Program-made: the position numbers and the translations under genes
Source of the DNA: an uncultured Flavobacteriaceae bacterium
Lineage (GTDB): Bacteria > Bacteroidota > Bacteroidia > Flavobacteriales > Flavobacteriaceae
Length of the DNA stretch: 64,000 bases
Assembly: GCA_934675205.1 (NCBI GenBank)
Contig: CAKUPQ010000003.1
Coordinates: 124,001 to 188,000, forward strand
Direction: 5' to 3'
Shown here: positions 16,601-24,353 of the stretch, piece by piece
Layout: each line of letters starts with the position of its first letter
Numbering within the stretch: position 1 is the first letter of the stretch
The notes under the pieces: model-generated
Seen by the model: only the letters and a program-made list of their open reading frames with translations
What the model was told of the DNA's origin: nothing
The model's database searches: none

Positions 16601-17059
16601 ATGAAACTCAAAGCCATTCTATTACTTTTTGTTTTGTCTTTGTCGGGAAATCTTACAGAGATACGAAATCTGTACAGCAATGTTACGGATTCAAAGTCAA
16701 AACAGCAGGATTTTATTGCGTATATGGAAAAAACAGATACTAAAAAACCTGTTTTTCAGGCTTATAAAGGAGCTTCTTTGGTTTTACAATCCAAAAACGC
16801 AACGGACAAAAACAACAAAAAACAGCTTTTTGTAAAAGGGGCAGAGCTTATAGACGAATCCGTAAATAAAGAACCTGAAAATATCGAAATTCGTTTGATT
16901 CGCTTGAGTGTTCAGGAGAATATTCCGAAAGCGTTGAAATACAATTCGAATATTTCGGAAGATGTTGCTCTTATTCAAAAAAATATAGATTCTACAAAAG
17001 ATGCGGAACTGAAATTATACGTTCAGCAATACATTAAGCAGTCGAAATCTTTTAGGTAA
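16601..17059 (+). CDS. Uncharacterised exported protein of the pigment cluster
   Basis: No family recognised. The 152-residue protein has a signal peptide (MKLKAILLLFVLSLSGN). The rest is a mostly helical region with TPR-like spacing: FQAYKGASLVLQSK, then GAELIDESVNKEPENIEIRLIRLSVQENIP. The start touches the previous stop, so it is in the same operon. A periplasmic scaffold is possible. Confidence 0.6.
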   Translation: MKLKAILLLFVLSLSGNLTEIRNLYSNVTDSKSKQQDFIAYMEKTDTKKPVFQAYKGASLVLQSKNATDKNNKKQLFVKGAELIDESVNKEPENIEIRLIRLSVQENIPKALKYNSNISEDVALIQKNIDSTKDAELKLYVQQYIKQSKSFR

Positions 17060-17073
17060 ACCTAACAACAAAA

Positions 17074-18243
17074 ATGTCATTTACTAATTCCGATATAGAG
17101 AACCTCAAAACAGTTGTTATTGTTCCGACTTATAACAACGAAAGAACCTTAAAACGAGTTCTTGACGGAGTATTGGAATATACGCAGTCGGTTATAGTGG
17201 TGAATGACGGTTCAACAGATTCTACTTCCGAAATCCTGAAAAATTATCCTCAAATCATTCCAATTCATTTGCCTGAAAACAAAGGAAAAGGAAATGCGTT
17301 GGCGGTAGCTTTTGGTGTAGCGAGAGAAAAAGGATTTAAAAATGCCATTACGATAGATTCAGACGGACAACATTACCCGGATGATATTCCGACTTTTATC
17401 GAGGCTTTAAAAACAGCAGAAGAACCTGTTTTGCTTATCGGAAATCGAAATATGAATCAGGATGGAATTCCGAAAAAAAGCAGCTTTGGAAATCGATTTT
17501 CCAATTTTTGGTTTTGGTTTGAAACGGGAATTAAGCTCGAAGATACACAATCGGGTTATAGGTTGTATCCGTTAACTCATATTCCGCAAAAGTTTTATAC
17601 CAAAAAATTTGAATTCGAAATTGAAGTTATCGTAAGAGCAGCTTGGAAAGGCGTAAAAGTCAAAAATATTCCGGTAAAAGTGCTTTACGATATGGACCAA
17701 AGAGTGTCGCATTTCAGGCCTTTCAAAGATTTTACCCGAATTAGTATTCTCAATACAGTGCTGGTAGCCATCACTTTGCTGTATATTATTCCGAGGAATT
17801 TCATTCGGAATTTCAAAAAAAAAAGCATTAAAAAATTCATACAAGAAGACCTTTTAGGCAGTAAAGATTCCAACCGAATTAAAGCTTTGTCAATTGCCTT
17901 GGGAGTACTTGTTGGAATACTTCCGATATGGGGATTTCAAACGTTTACCGTTTTATTTCTTTCCGTTTTATTCAAGTGGAATAAACTCTTGGCTTTTACT
18001 TTTTCGAACATCAGTATTCCACCTGTGATTCCCGTAATTATTTGGCTTTCACTCAAAGTAGGAGGTGGGGTAGTTCCGAGTTTATCGACTTTTAGTTTCA
18101 GCAAAGAAATCACTTTTTCGATGATTCAGGACCATCTGTTACAATACCTTATCGGAAGTGTGATTTTGGCTGTATTTATGGCTTTCCTTTTCGGGTTTGG
18201 TAGTTATTTACTACTTTCGCTGTCTAGACGAAAAATTATATAA
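17074..18243 (+). CDS. Glycosyltransferase family 2 fused to DUF2062
   Basis: Residues 10-230 form a GT2 domain: VIVPTYNNERTLKRVLDG, VVNDGSTDST, and the metal site DSDGQHYPDD. From about 260 to 389 is a DUF2062 membrane domain with RIKALSIALGVLVGILPIWGFQT and further hydrophobic segments. The acceptor is not evident; a membrane-bound lipid or the pigment precursor could be modified. The two-domain form is known in Bacteroidetes pigment loci. It lies 11 bases ahead of the MMPL fusion gene. Confidence 0.85.
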   Translation: MSFTNSDIENLKTVVIVPTYNNERTLKRVLDGVLEYTQSVIVVNDGSTDSTSEILKNYPQIIPIHLPENKGKGNALAVAFGVAREKGFKNAITIDSDGQHYPDDIPTFIEALKTAEEPVLLIGNRNMNQDGIPKKSSFGNRFSNFWFWFETGIKLEDTQSGYRLYPLTHIPQKFYTKKFEFEIEVIVRAAWKGVKVKNIPVKVLYDMDQRVSHFRPFKDFTRISILNTVLVAITLLYIIPRNFIRNFKKKSIKKFIQEDLLGSKDSNRIKALSIALGVLVGILPIWGFQTFTVLFLSVLFKWNKLLAFTFSNISIPPVIPVIIWLSLKVGGGVVPSLSTFSFSKEITFSMIQDHLLQYLIGSVILAVFMAFLFGFGSYLLLSLSRRKII

Positions 18244-18254
18244 ATACCTACTTA

Positions 18255-21200
18255 ATGTCCGCTTTTTTTATAAAAATTTATTGGTTTATCAACAAAAATA
18301 AAGGGCTCTCGGTTGCTGTGTCTTTGCTGATGCTTTTGGTATTCGGATATTTTGCCTCGAAAATCACTTTTGAGGAAGACATTACGAGGGTTATCCCGAA
18401 AAGTGAGCAGGGAGATATTACGACCAAAGTAGTACAACAGCTCAAATTTTCCGATAAGATTACCGTTTTGATTTCCAAGTCGGATAGCGGAACTACAGAA
18501 GAAATGACGCAAACTGCCTCTTTGTTTTTAGAAAAATTAGAATGTTGTTCGGAATATATAAAAAGCGTTCAAGGAAGGGTTGATGAGGCGAATATTAAAC
18601 AAACTTTTGATTTTGTTTATCAGCATTTACCACTGTTTTTAGACCAAGAAGAATACCGTAAGATTAACGATAAATTAGCTCAAGACAGCATTACTCGTCA
18701 AGTAGAAAACAACCTGAAAACCTTGATTTCGCCTACCGGAATCGTTGCTAAAGATTTTATTGTAGCAGACCCTTTGGGAATCTCATTTATGGCTTTGCAA
18801 AAGTTACAGAAGCTCAACGTTTCTGATGATTTCAATTTGGTTGACGGTTATGTGGTTACAAAAGACGAGAAATCTTTACTGTTGTTTATCGACCCGGTTT
18901 TATCGGGAAGCGAAACCGAAAAAAATACGGATTTTATTGGTCGATTAAATCAAATTAAAACCGAACTCAACACAGAATTTGTAGGAAAAGTCCATTTAGA
19001 TTATTTTGGTTCATCGTTTATAGCTGTGGCAAATGCCAAACAGATTAAATCCGATATCCTGACCACCGTTTTGGTTTCTATGGGAATATTAATGCTGTTG
19101 TTAATTCTTTATTATCGAAAGGTTTACGCTCCGATTATTATCTTTATTCCGTCGATTTTCGGAGGATTGTTTGCCTTGATGTGTATGTACTTTTTGAGGG
19201 ATAAAATTTCGGCTATTTCGATTAGTATCGGAGCAGTTTTACTCGGAATTACCATCGATTATGCACTACATATTTTGACGTATTACCGAAATAATCCGGG
19301 TGTAAATCAACTTTTTAAAGGTGTGGTTAAGCCTTTGATAATGAGTAGTACGACTACTTCGGTTGCTTTTTTGTGTTTGCTTTTTGTGAATTCAGAAGCG
19401 TTACAAGATTTAGGAATTTTTGCTTCGATTACCGTAGTGATGTCAGCTGTATTTACCATCATTTTCATTCCTCATTTATACCGACCAAAAACTGCCGAAA
19501 GAATCACTCGTAAATCAATTTTAGACAAATTGGCTGCTTATTCGTTCGAAAAAAATAAGGTGCTGATTTACGGAAGTTTATTACTTATCGGAATTAGCTT
19601 TTTTACCTATCAAAAAGTAACTTTTGACGACGATTTGTCAAAACTAAACTACATTCCTGACGAAATAAAAGCAGTTGAAAAACAACTCGAAAACGCAACC
19701 AATCTGACTTCAAAATCTTTGTATTTGGTGGTGCACGGAACCGATAGGGAAGAGGTCTTGCATAAAAATGCAACTCTAAAAAACAATTTAGAATCCTACA
19801 AAAAAAATAGCGAAATTTTAGATTTTAGCTCCCTTTCCGGGATTGTACTTTCTCAACAAGAACAGCAGCAAAAAATCAGTGATTGGAATCATTTTTGGGA
19901 ACTTGATAAAAAGGAAAACCTCAAAAAAAACTTGATAGAATCAGGAGAGGAAATAGGGTTTAAACCCGAAACACATAACCGATTTTACGAACTTCTTGAA
20001 CAAACTCCACCTGCTGTTTCTTTAGAGCAATATACCGAAATACCAACTTTTTTTACGGATGAATTCATCAGTGAAAAAGACGGATTATTTACGGTTACTT
20101 CGGTAGTTAAAGTGGATGATGACAAACGAAGCGACTTTGTGAAATCTATTACTGAAAAGGAAAAAGAGGTTGTCATCATTGACCGAAAACAACTTAACGA
20201 AACCTTTTTAGGACATCTCAAAGACGATTTTAACCGACTAATAAACTATTCGTTTATAGCTGTTATCCTGATTTTGTGGTATTTTTTCAGAAGGTTCGAA
20301 TTAGTGCTCATCAGTCTTGTTCCGATTACCATTACCGGATTCATCACCATGGGACTTATGGGATTACTCGATATTCAACTCAATATCTTTAGTACGATTG
20401 TGACCACGCTTATTTTCGGACACGGAATTGACTTTACGATTTTTATGACCACGGCTTTGCAAAAAGAACACTCCTACGGAAAAAGCGAACTCACCACGTA
20501 TAGAACTTCGATTTTATTAGCTGTTTTAACGACAATTCTGGCAATCGGAGCCTTGATTTTTGCAGAACATCCTGCCCTGAAATCGATTTCTATGTTATCG
20601 CTAATCGGAGTTTTTTCGGCACTAATTATTACGTTTGTTTTCTATCCGATAGTCTTTAAGATTTGTATTACTAATCGAGTGAAAAATCATAAATCTCCTA
20701 TAACGTTAAGATTGTTTTTACATTCGGTAATATCATTTTTGTATTACGGATTAGGAAGTATGTTCCTCTCGCTAATCGGACGTGGTTATGTATTGGTTCC
20801 TCTGGGTAACAAAGAAAATAAAATGCGGAATCTACGGAAGTTTATGTCCAAATTCCTTACCTCGGTTTTATATTCTAATCCGTTTGTGAAAAAAGAAATC
20901 TTAAACCCAAACAGAGAAGATTTTGAGAAACCGGCAGTTATTATCGCTAATCACACTTCATTTTTAGATTCGCTTACCCTGAGCATGGTCAGCCCCAACA
21001 TTATTTTTTTAGTCAACGATTGGGTCTATAATTCTCCGGTTTTCGGAAAGTTTGTAAAATTAGCCGGATTTTATCCCGTTTCGCAAGGCGTAGATGGCAG
21101 TGTCGAGCATTTGCGTAAAAAAGTCGAACAAGGATATTCACTTATGGTATTTCCGGAAGGAACACGTTCAGAAGACAATCACATTCAGCGTTTTCATAAA

Positions 21201-21947
21201 GGTGCGTTTTATTTAGCAGAACAATTTAACTTGGATGTTTTACCGATTTACGTTCACGGAAATTCAGAACTGCTTCCTAAAGGAGATTATATTATTTATA
21301 ACGGAAGTATGACGGTCAAAATTGGTGAACGGATTACTCCTGACAATACAGATTTCGGACAAAAATATTCCGAAAGAACCAAAAAAATAAGTCGTTTTTT
21401 CAAAGCCGAATTTGCAGTTCTTCGCAAACAAATCGAACAAGAAGATTATTTTGAAAAACGTTTGTATTTGGCTTATCTCTACAAAGATTTGGATATTATC
21501 CATGCCGTAAAATCTGATTTTAACCAAAACAAAACCGCTTATCACGCTTTGTTTACCTTGATTGATAGCAATGCGAAGATTTATCATATAGCGGATAATT
21601 TCGGACAAACGGATTTACTTTTAACTTGGCAATATCCAACACGTAAAATTGTTAGTTTCATTACCGATGAGGATAAACGAGATGCAGCCAAAGTGAATTA
21701 TCCTGTAGGAAAAAGAAATATTCGTTATACCGATGCGTTGACTTTGTCAGAAGACGAAAGCGATACACTTTTGATTTCTACCGAAATAAATGATACTTTA
21801 GTAATTCCAAATTTTGTAAAAAAGATATTCTTGATAAATGATTCAGGACTTTCAAACATCAAAAACCTCAATGAATTTACGGAATTTGTCAGTAAAGATG
21901 GAGTGAGAGGGTTTGAGAGAAAATTAGCTACAAGCCATAACCCGTAA
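18255..21947 (+). CDS. Fused MMPL exporter / lysophospholipid acyltransferase / methyltransferase-like protein
   Basis: A 1230-residue fusion. The first ~820 residues are an RND/MMPL exporter with two sets of membrane helices and two periplasmic domains. Residues ~860-1060 are a PlsC acyltransferase with NHTSFLD (His900, Asp905) and FPEGTRS near 967-973. The final ~170 residues resemble the degenerate class I SAM methyltransferase-like end described for this fusion family; I see no clear glycine-rich SAM motif. In aryl polyene loci MMPL proteins export the polyene. The fusion suggests movement of the polyene and its acyl transfer are linked. Confidence 0.87.
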   Translation: MSAFFIKIYWFINKNKGLSVAVSLLMLLVFGYFASKITFEEDITRVIPKSEQGDITTKVVQQLKFSDKITVLISKSDSGTTEEMTQTASLFLEKLECCSEYIKSVQGRVDEANIKQTFDFVYQHLPLFLDQEEYRKINDKLAQDSITRQVENNLKTLISPTGIVAKDFIVADPLGISFMALQKLQKLNVSDDFNLVDGYVVTKDEKSLLLFIDPVLSGSETEKNTDFIGRLNQIKTELNTEFVGKVHLDYFGSSFIAVANAKQIKSDILTTVLVSMGILMLLLILYYRKVYAPIIIFIPSIFGGLFALMCMYFLRDKISAISISIGAVLLGITIDYALHILTYYRNNPGVNQLFKGVVKPLIMSSTTTSVAFLCLLFVNSEALQDLGIFASITVVMSAVFTIIFIPHLYRPKTAERITRKSILDKLAAYSFEKNKVLIYGSLLLIGISFFTYQKVTFDDDLSKLNYIPDEIKAVEKQLENATNLTSKSLYLVVHGTDREEVLHKNATLKNNLESYKKNSEILDFSSLSGIVLSQQEQQQKISDWNHFWELDKKENLKKNLIESGEEIGFKPETHNRFYELLEQTPPAVSLEQYTEIPTFFTDEFISEKDGLFTVTSVVKVDDDKRSDFVKSITEKEKEVVIIDRKQLNETFLGHLKDDFNRLINYSFIAVILILWYFFRRFELVLISLVPITITGFITMGLMGLLDIQLNIFSTIVTTLIFGHGIDFTIFMTTALQKEHSYGKSELTTYRTSILLAVLTTILAIGALIFAEHPALKSISMLSLIGVFSALIITFVFYPIVFKICITNRVKNHKSPITLRLFLHSVISFLYYGLGSMFLSLIGRGYVLVPLGNKENKMRNLRKFMSKFLTSVLYSNPFVKKEILNPNREDFEKPAVIIANHTSFLDSLTLSMVSPNIIFLVNDWVYNSPVFGKFVKLAGFYPVSQGVDGSVEHLRKKVEQGYSLMVFPEGTRSEDNHIQRFHKGAFYLAEQFNLDVLPIYVHGNSELLPKGDYIIYNGSMTVKIGERITPDNTDFGQKYSERTKKISRFFKAEFAVLRKQIEQEDYFEKRLYLAYLYKDLDIIHAVKSDFNQNKTAYHALFTLIDSNAKIYHIADNFGQTDLLLTWQYPTRKIVSFITDEDKRDAAKVNYPVGKRNIRYTDALTLSEDESDTLLISTEINDTLVIPNFVKKIFLINDSGLSNIKNLNEFTEFVSKDGVRGFERKLATSHNP

Positions 21948-21957
21948 AATAATTTTG

Positions 21958-21965
21958 TATATTTG
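21958..21965 (+). promoter_or_regulatory. Possible -7 element for the toxin-antitoxin remnant
   Basis: TATATTTG lies 26 bases before the 21992 start codon. A well-spaced -33 element is not clear. Confidence 0.45.
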
Positions 21966-21991
21966 TATAACTATTTCTAAAATAGAGAATT

Positions 21992-22159
21992 ATGGGAGTT
22001 GCTGAACTAAAAGAAAAAATCCGTTTACGTTTGGGTAATGCTTTGAGTTTAGAGGATTACAATAAAAAAATAGATGAGGCTTTCGACGACTTAAAAAATG
22101 GAAATGTTTTTTCAAATGAAGAAATGCATCAAAAAATAGCCCGATTAAAACATAAATAA
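21992..22159 (+). CDS. Short antitoxin-like protein (55 residues)
   Basis: The product starts MGVAELKEKIRLRLGNALSL, then LEDYNKKIDEAFDDLKNGNVFS and a basic end. The segment resembles the C-terminal, toxin-wrapping part of antitoxins that accompany RelE/ParE toxins in Bacteroidetes (I-D-x-A-x-x-D-x-x-x-G-x-x-x-S-x-E-E). The usual N-terminal DNA-binding part is shortened. It is the first of three genes that look like one toxin-antitoxin locus with two antitoxin-type genes. Confidence 0.5.
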   Translation: MGVAELKEKIRLRLGNALSLEDYNKKIDEAFDDLKNGNVFSNEEMHQKIARLKHK

Positions 22160-22166
22160 ATGGAAT

Positions 22167-22412
22167 ATGAATGTGGAACGACTTCAAAAGGACAAGCAGA
22201 GTATTATTAGTTGGATTAATGAATTACAAGATTATTCTTTGATAGAAAAGATTAAAATCATTATGAGCAAATCCAAAGAAATTTCTCTGACTAAAGAGCA
22301 AAAAAATGCTATTGATGAGGCTTTTCATTCTATTGAAAAGCACGGAACAAAATCTCACGAAACCGTAATGGAAGAGACAAAAAGGAAATTTCCGCATTTA
22401 TTCCAAAGGTAA
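22167..22412 (+). CDS. Antitoxin-like protein (addiction module component)
   Basis: The 81-residue protein has an N-terminal helix (LQKDKQSIISWINELQDYSL) common to Bacteroidetes antitoxins paired with RelE/ParE toxins. A linker and a charged C-terminal half (EEISLTKEQKNAIDEAFHS region) follow. It starts eight bases after the 55-residue gene and ends two bases before the toxin pseudogene ATG. If the toxin is dead, this gene may persist as an orphan repressor. Confidence 0.6.
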   Translation: MNVERLQKDKQSIISWINELQDYSLIEKIKIIMSKSKEISLTKEQKNAIDEAFHSIEKHGTKSHETVMEETKRKFPHLFQR

Positions 22413-22414
22413 TT

Positions 22415-22709
22415 ATGAGAAAAATTGATGGTCGCTAAAAGCAGAATATGACTATTTGGATAACATTGATTTTTTGCAACATAAATGGACGATAAACGAA
22501 GTTCATAATTTTATAGATAAAGTGGAAGAAGTAATCGGTTTGCTACAAAAAGAAAATGTCAATTTTAAACCGACCGACTACAAAAACACTTATCAAATAA
22601 CCATAACAAAACAGATTACACTTTACTACTGCATTAACCAAAATAATGATATATTGAGCTTTTAAGGTTTTTTAATAATTACCAAAATCCTGAAAGATTA
22701 TCACTTTAA
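22415..22709 (+). pseudogene. RelE/ParE-family toxin with two frameshifts
   Basis: The ATG at 22415 gives MRKI and then loses frame. Restoring one base near 22428 (GAA TGG) joins it to WSLKAEYDYLDNIDFL and the long central frame at 22429-22653. Near 22648-22653 a two-base AT duplication shifts the frame again; removing it continues as LLRFFNNYQNPERLSL and a stop at 22709. The rebuilt protein is about 98 residues, the normal size for the family, with typical core and C-terminal strand. As written the gene cannot make a full toxin. Confidence 0.75.
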
Positions 22710-22760
22710 CAACCATTTTTAGACAGTTAGAATACCAACTTTTCTTTATTAAAATTATAC

Positions 22761-22768
22761 TACATTTG
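22761..22768 (+). promoter_or_regulatory. -7 promoter element for the FAD oxidoreductase operon
   Basis: TACATTTG matches TAnnTTTG and lies 28 bases before the ATG at 22797. The expected -33 region is T-rich but not an exact TTTG. Confidence 0.5.
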
Positions 22769-22796
22769 TGGCAAATAGCTTTATAGGCTTGCTGGA

Positions 22797-24353
22797 ATGA
22801 ATAACATAAAAAAATACGATGTAATAATTGTCGGGAGTGGTCTCGGAGGATTGGTGTCTGCCATTATTTTGGCTAAAGAAGGCAAAAGCGTTTGCGTACT
22901 CGAAAAAAACCAACAGTTCGGAGGAAATTTACAGACTTTTGCTCGGGATAAACGCATTTTTGATACGGGAATTCATTACATCGGAGCTTTAGACAAAGGA
23001 CAAAATCTATACAAATACTTTAGTTATCTTGGGATTATGGATCATCTTAAGCTGTCGCGAATGAACAAAGATGCTTATGATGTGATTTCGTTTGGAGACG
23101 ATTCTGTGGAATATCCGCACGCTCAAGGTTATGATAATTTTATAAAACAACTACTCAAACATTTCCCTGACGAAAAACAGGCAATCGAGAAATATTGTGC
23201 TAAAATTCAAGAAATATGTGATGCTTTTCCGCTTTATAATCTGAATTACGGAGAAGGTCACCCGGCAGAAGTGTTGTCCGTAAATGCCCAGAAATATTTT
23301 GAGGAATTAACTCAAAACGAGAAATTAAGAGCAGTTTTGGCAGGCTCTAATTTTTTGTATGCCGGAATTCCTGATAAAACTCCGCTTTACGTTCACGCTT
23401 TGTCTGTAAACTCTTATATTCAGAGTGCTTGGAGATGTCTGAACGGAGGAAGTCAGATTACCAAGCAACTCATCAAACAACTCAAAAAATACGGAGGAGA
23501 GGTTTATAAACACAAAGAAGTTGTTGATTTTACCTCTGAAGAAAACCGTATTACAAGTGCCAATACCAAAGACGGAATGTCGTATTTCGGAGATGTTTTT
23601 ATTTCGAATATCGAGCCGAAAACCACACTTGATATGGTCGGAAGCGATAAGTTCCGAAAATCGTATTATTCACGGATTAAAGGTCTGGAAGTGTTACCTG
23701 CTGCATTGAGTGTTTATATTGTTTTTGAACCGGAATCTGTGGAGTATATGAACTACAATAACTATCATTTTAGAGATAGTAAACGAGTGTGGAATGCCAA
23801 CGAATATACTCCCGAATCTTGGCCCGAAGCGTTTATGCTTTCGATGAATGTTTCAGAAGAAAATCAAGAATGGGCAGAAAGCATGACTGGAATCACGTAT
23901 TTACATTTTTCAGAATTCGAAAAGTGGCAGGACACTCACAATACGGTTGCCAATCCGTCTGATAGAGGAGCGGATTACGAAGCTTTTAAGCAAGAAAAAG
24001 CGGCTGTTTTTATGCGTGAAATAGAAAAACGTTATCCTCAAATCAAAGGAAAAATAAAATCGGTTTATGTTTCGACGCCTTTGTCGTACAGAGATTATAT
24101 TGGAGGTTATAACGGGAATTTATACGGATATATCAAGGATTCCGAAAATCCGTTAAAGACTTTTATATCGCCTAAAACCAAGCTTGATAATTTGTTTTTG
24201 ACCGGACAAAGTATCAATATGCACGGAGTGTTGGGAGTAACCATCGGAGCGGTTTTGACCTGTACGGAAATCGTCGGAAAACAATATCTTTTGGATAAAA
24301 TCAATGTGGAGGTTTCGGCTTTGGAAAAACAAAAAGAGAATGAAAAAGTATAA
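22797..24353 (+). CDS. FAD-dependent phytoene desaturase/retinol saturase-like oxidoreductase
   Basis: The 518-residue protein opens with a dinucleotide-binding motif VIIVGSGLGGLVSAIILAKEG and the FAD-binding GGNLQTF segment. It ends with the FAD-contact FLTGQSINMHGVLGVTIGAV typical of phytoene desaturase and all-trans-retinol 13,14-reductase relatives. It acts on long polyene or isoprenoid chains in known relatives. In this cluster it could reduce or desaturate the polyene or alkyl chains. The ATG of the next gene lies 14 bases inside its 3' end. Confidence 0.85.
   Translation: MNNIKKYDVIIVGSGLGGLVSAIILAKEGKSVCVLEKNQQFGGNLQTFARDKRIFDTGIHYIGALDKGQNLYKYFSYLGIMDHLKLSRMNKDAYDVISFGDDSVEYPHAQGYDNFIKQLLKHFPDEKQAIEKYCAKIQEICDAFPLYNLNYGEGHPAEVLSVNAQKYFEELTQNEKLRAVLAGSNFLYAGIPDKTPLYVHALSVNSYIQSAWRCLNGGSQITKQLIKQLKKYGGEVYKHKEVVDFTSEENRITSANTKDGMSYFGDVFISNIEPKTTLDMVGSDKFRKSYYSRIKGLEVLPAALSVYIVFEPESVEYMNYNNYHFRDSKRVWNANEYTPESWPEAFMLSMNVSEENQEWAESMTGITYLHFSEFEKWQDTHNTVANPSDRGADYEAFKQEKAAVFMREIEKRYPQIKGKIKSVYVSTPLSYRDYIGGYNGNLYGYIKDSENPLKTFISPKTKLDNLFLTGQSINMHGVLGVTIGAVLTCTEIVGKQYLLDKINVEVSALEKQKENEKV

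Noticed and set aside
22456..22665. Central toxin frame considered as a complete 69-residue gene
   Set aside because: The starting codon is internal to the toxin fold, and conserved sequence continues on both sides in other frames, so it is part of a pseudogene.
24304..24339. Upstream start for the C45-type gene inside the oxidoreductase gene
   Set aside because: It would add residues that overlap the end of the upstream coding sequence with no gain; ATG 24340 or TTG 24511 are more plausible.
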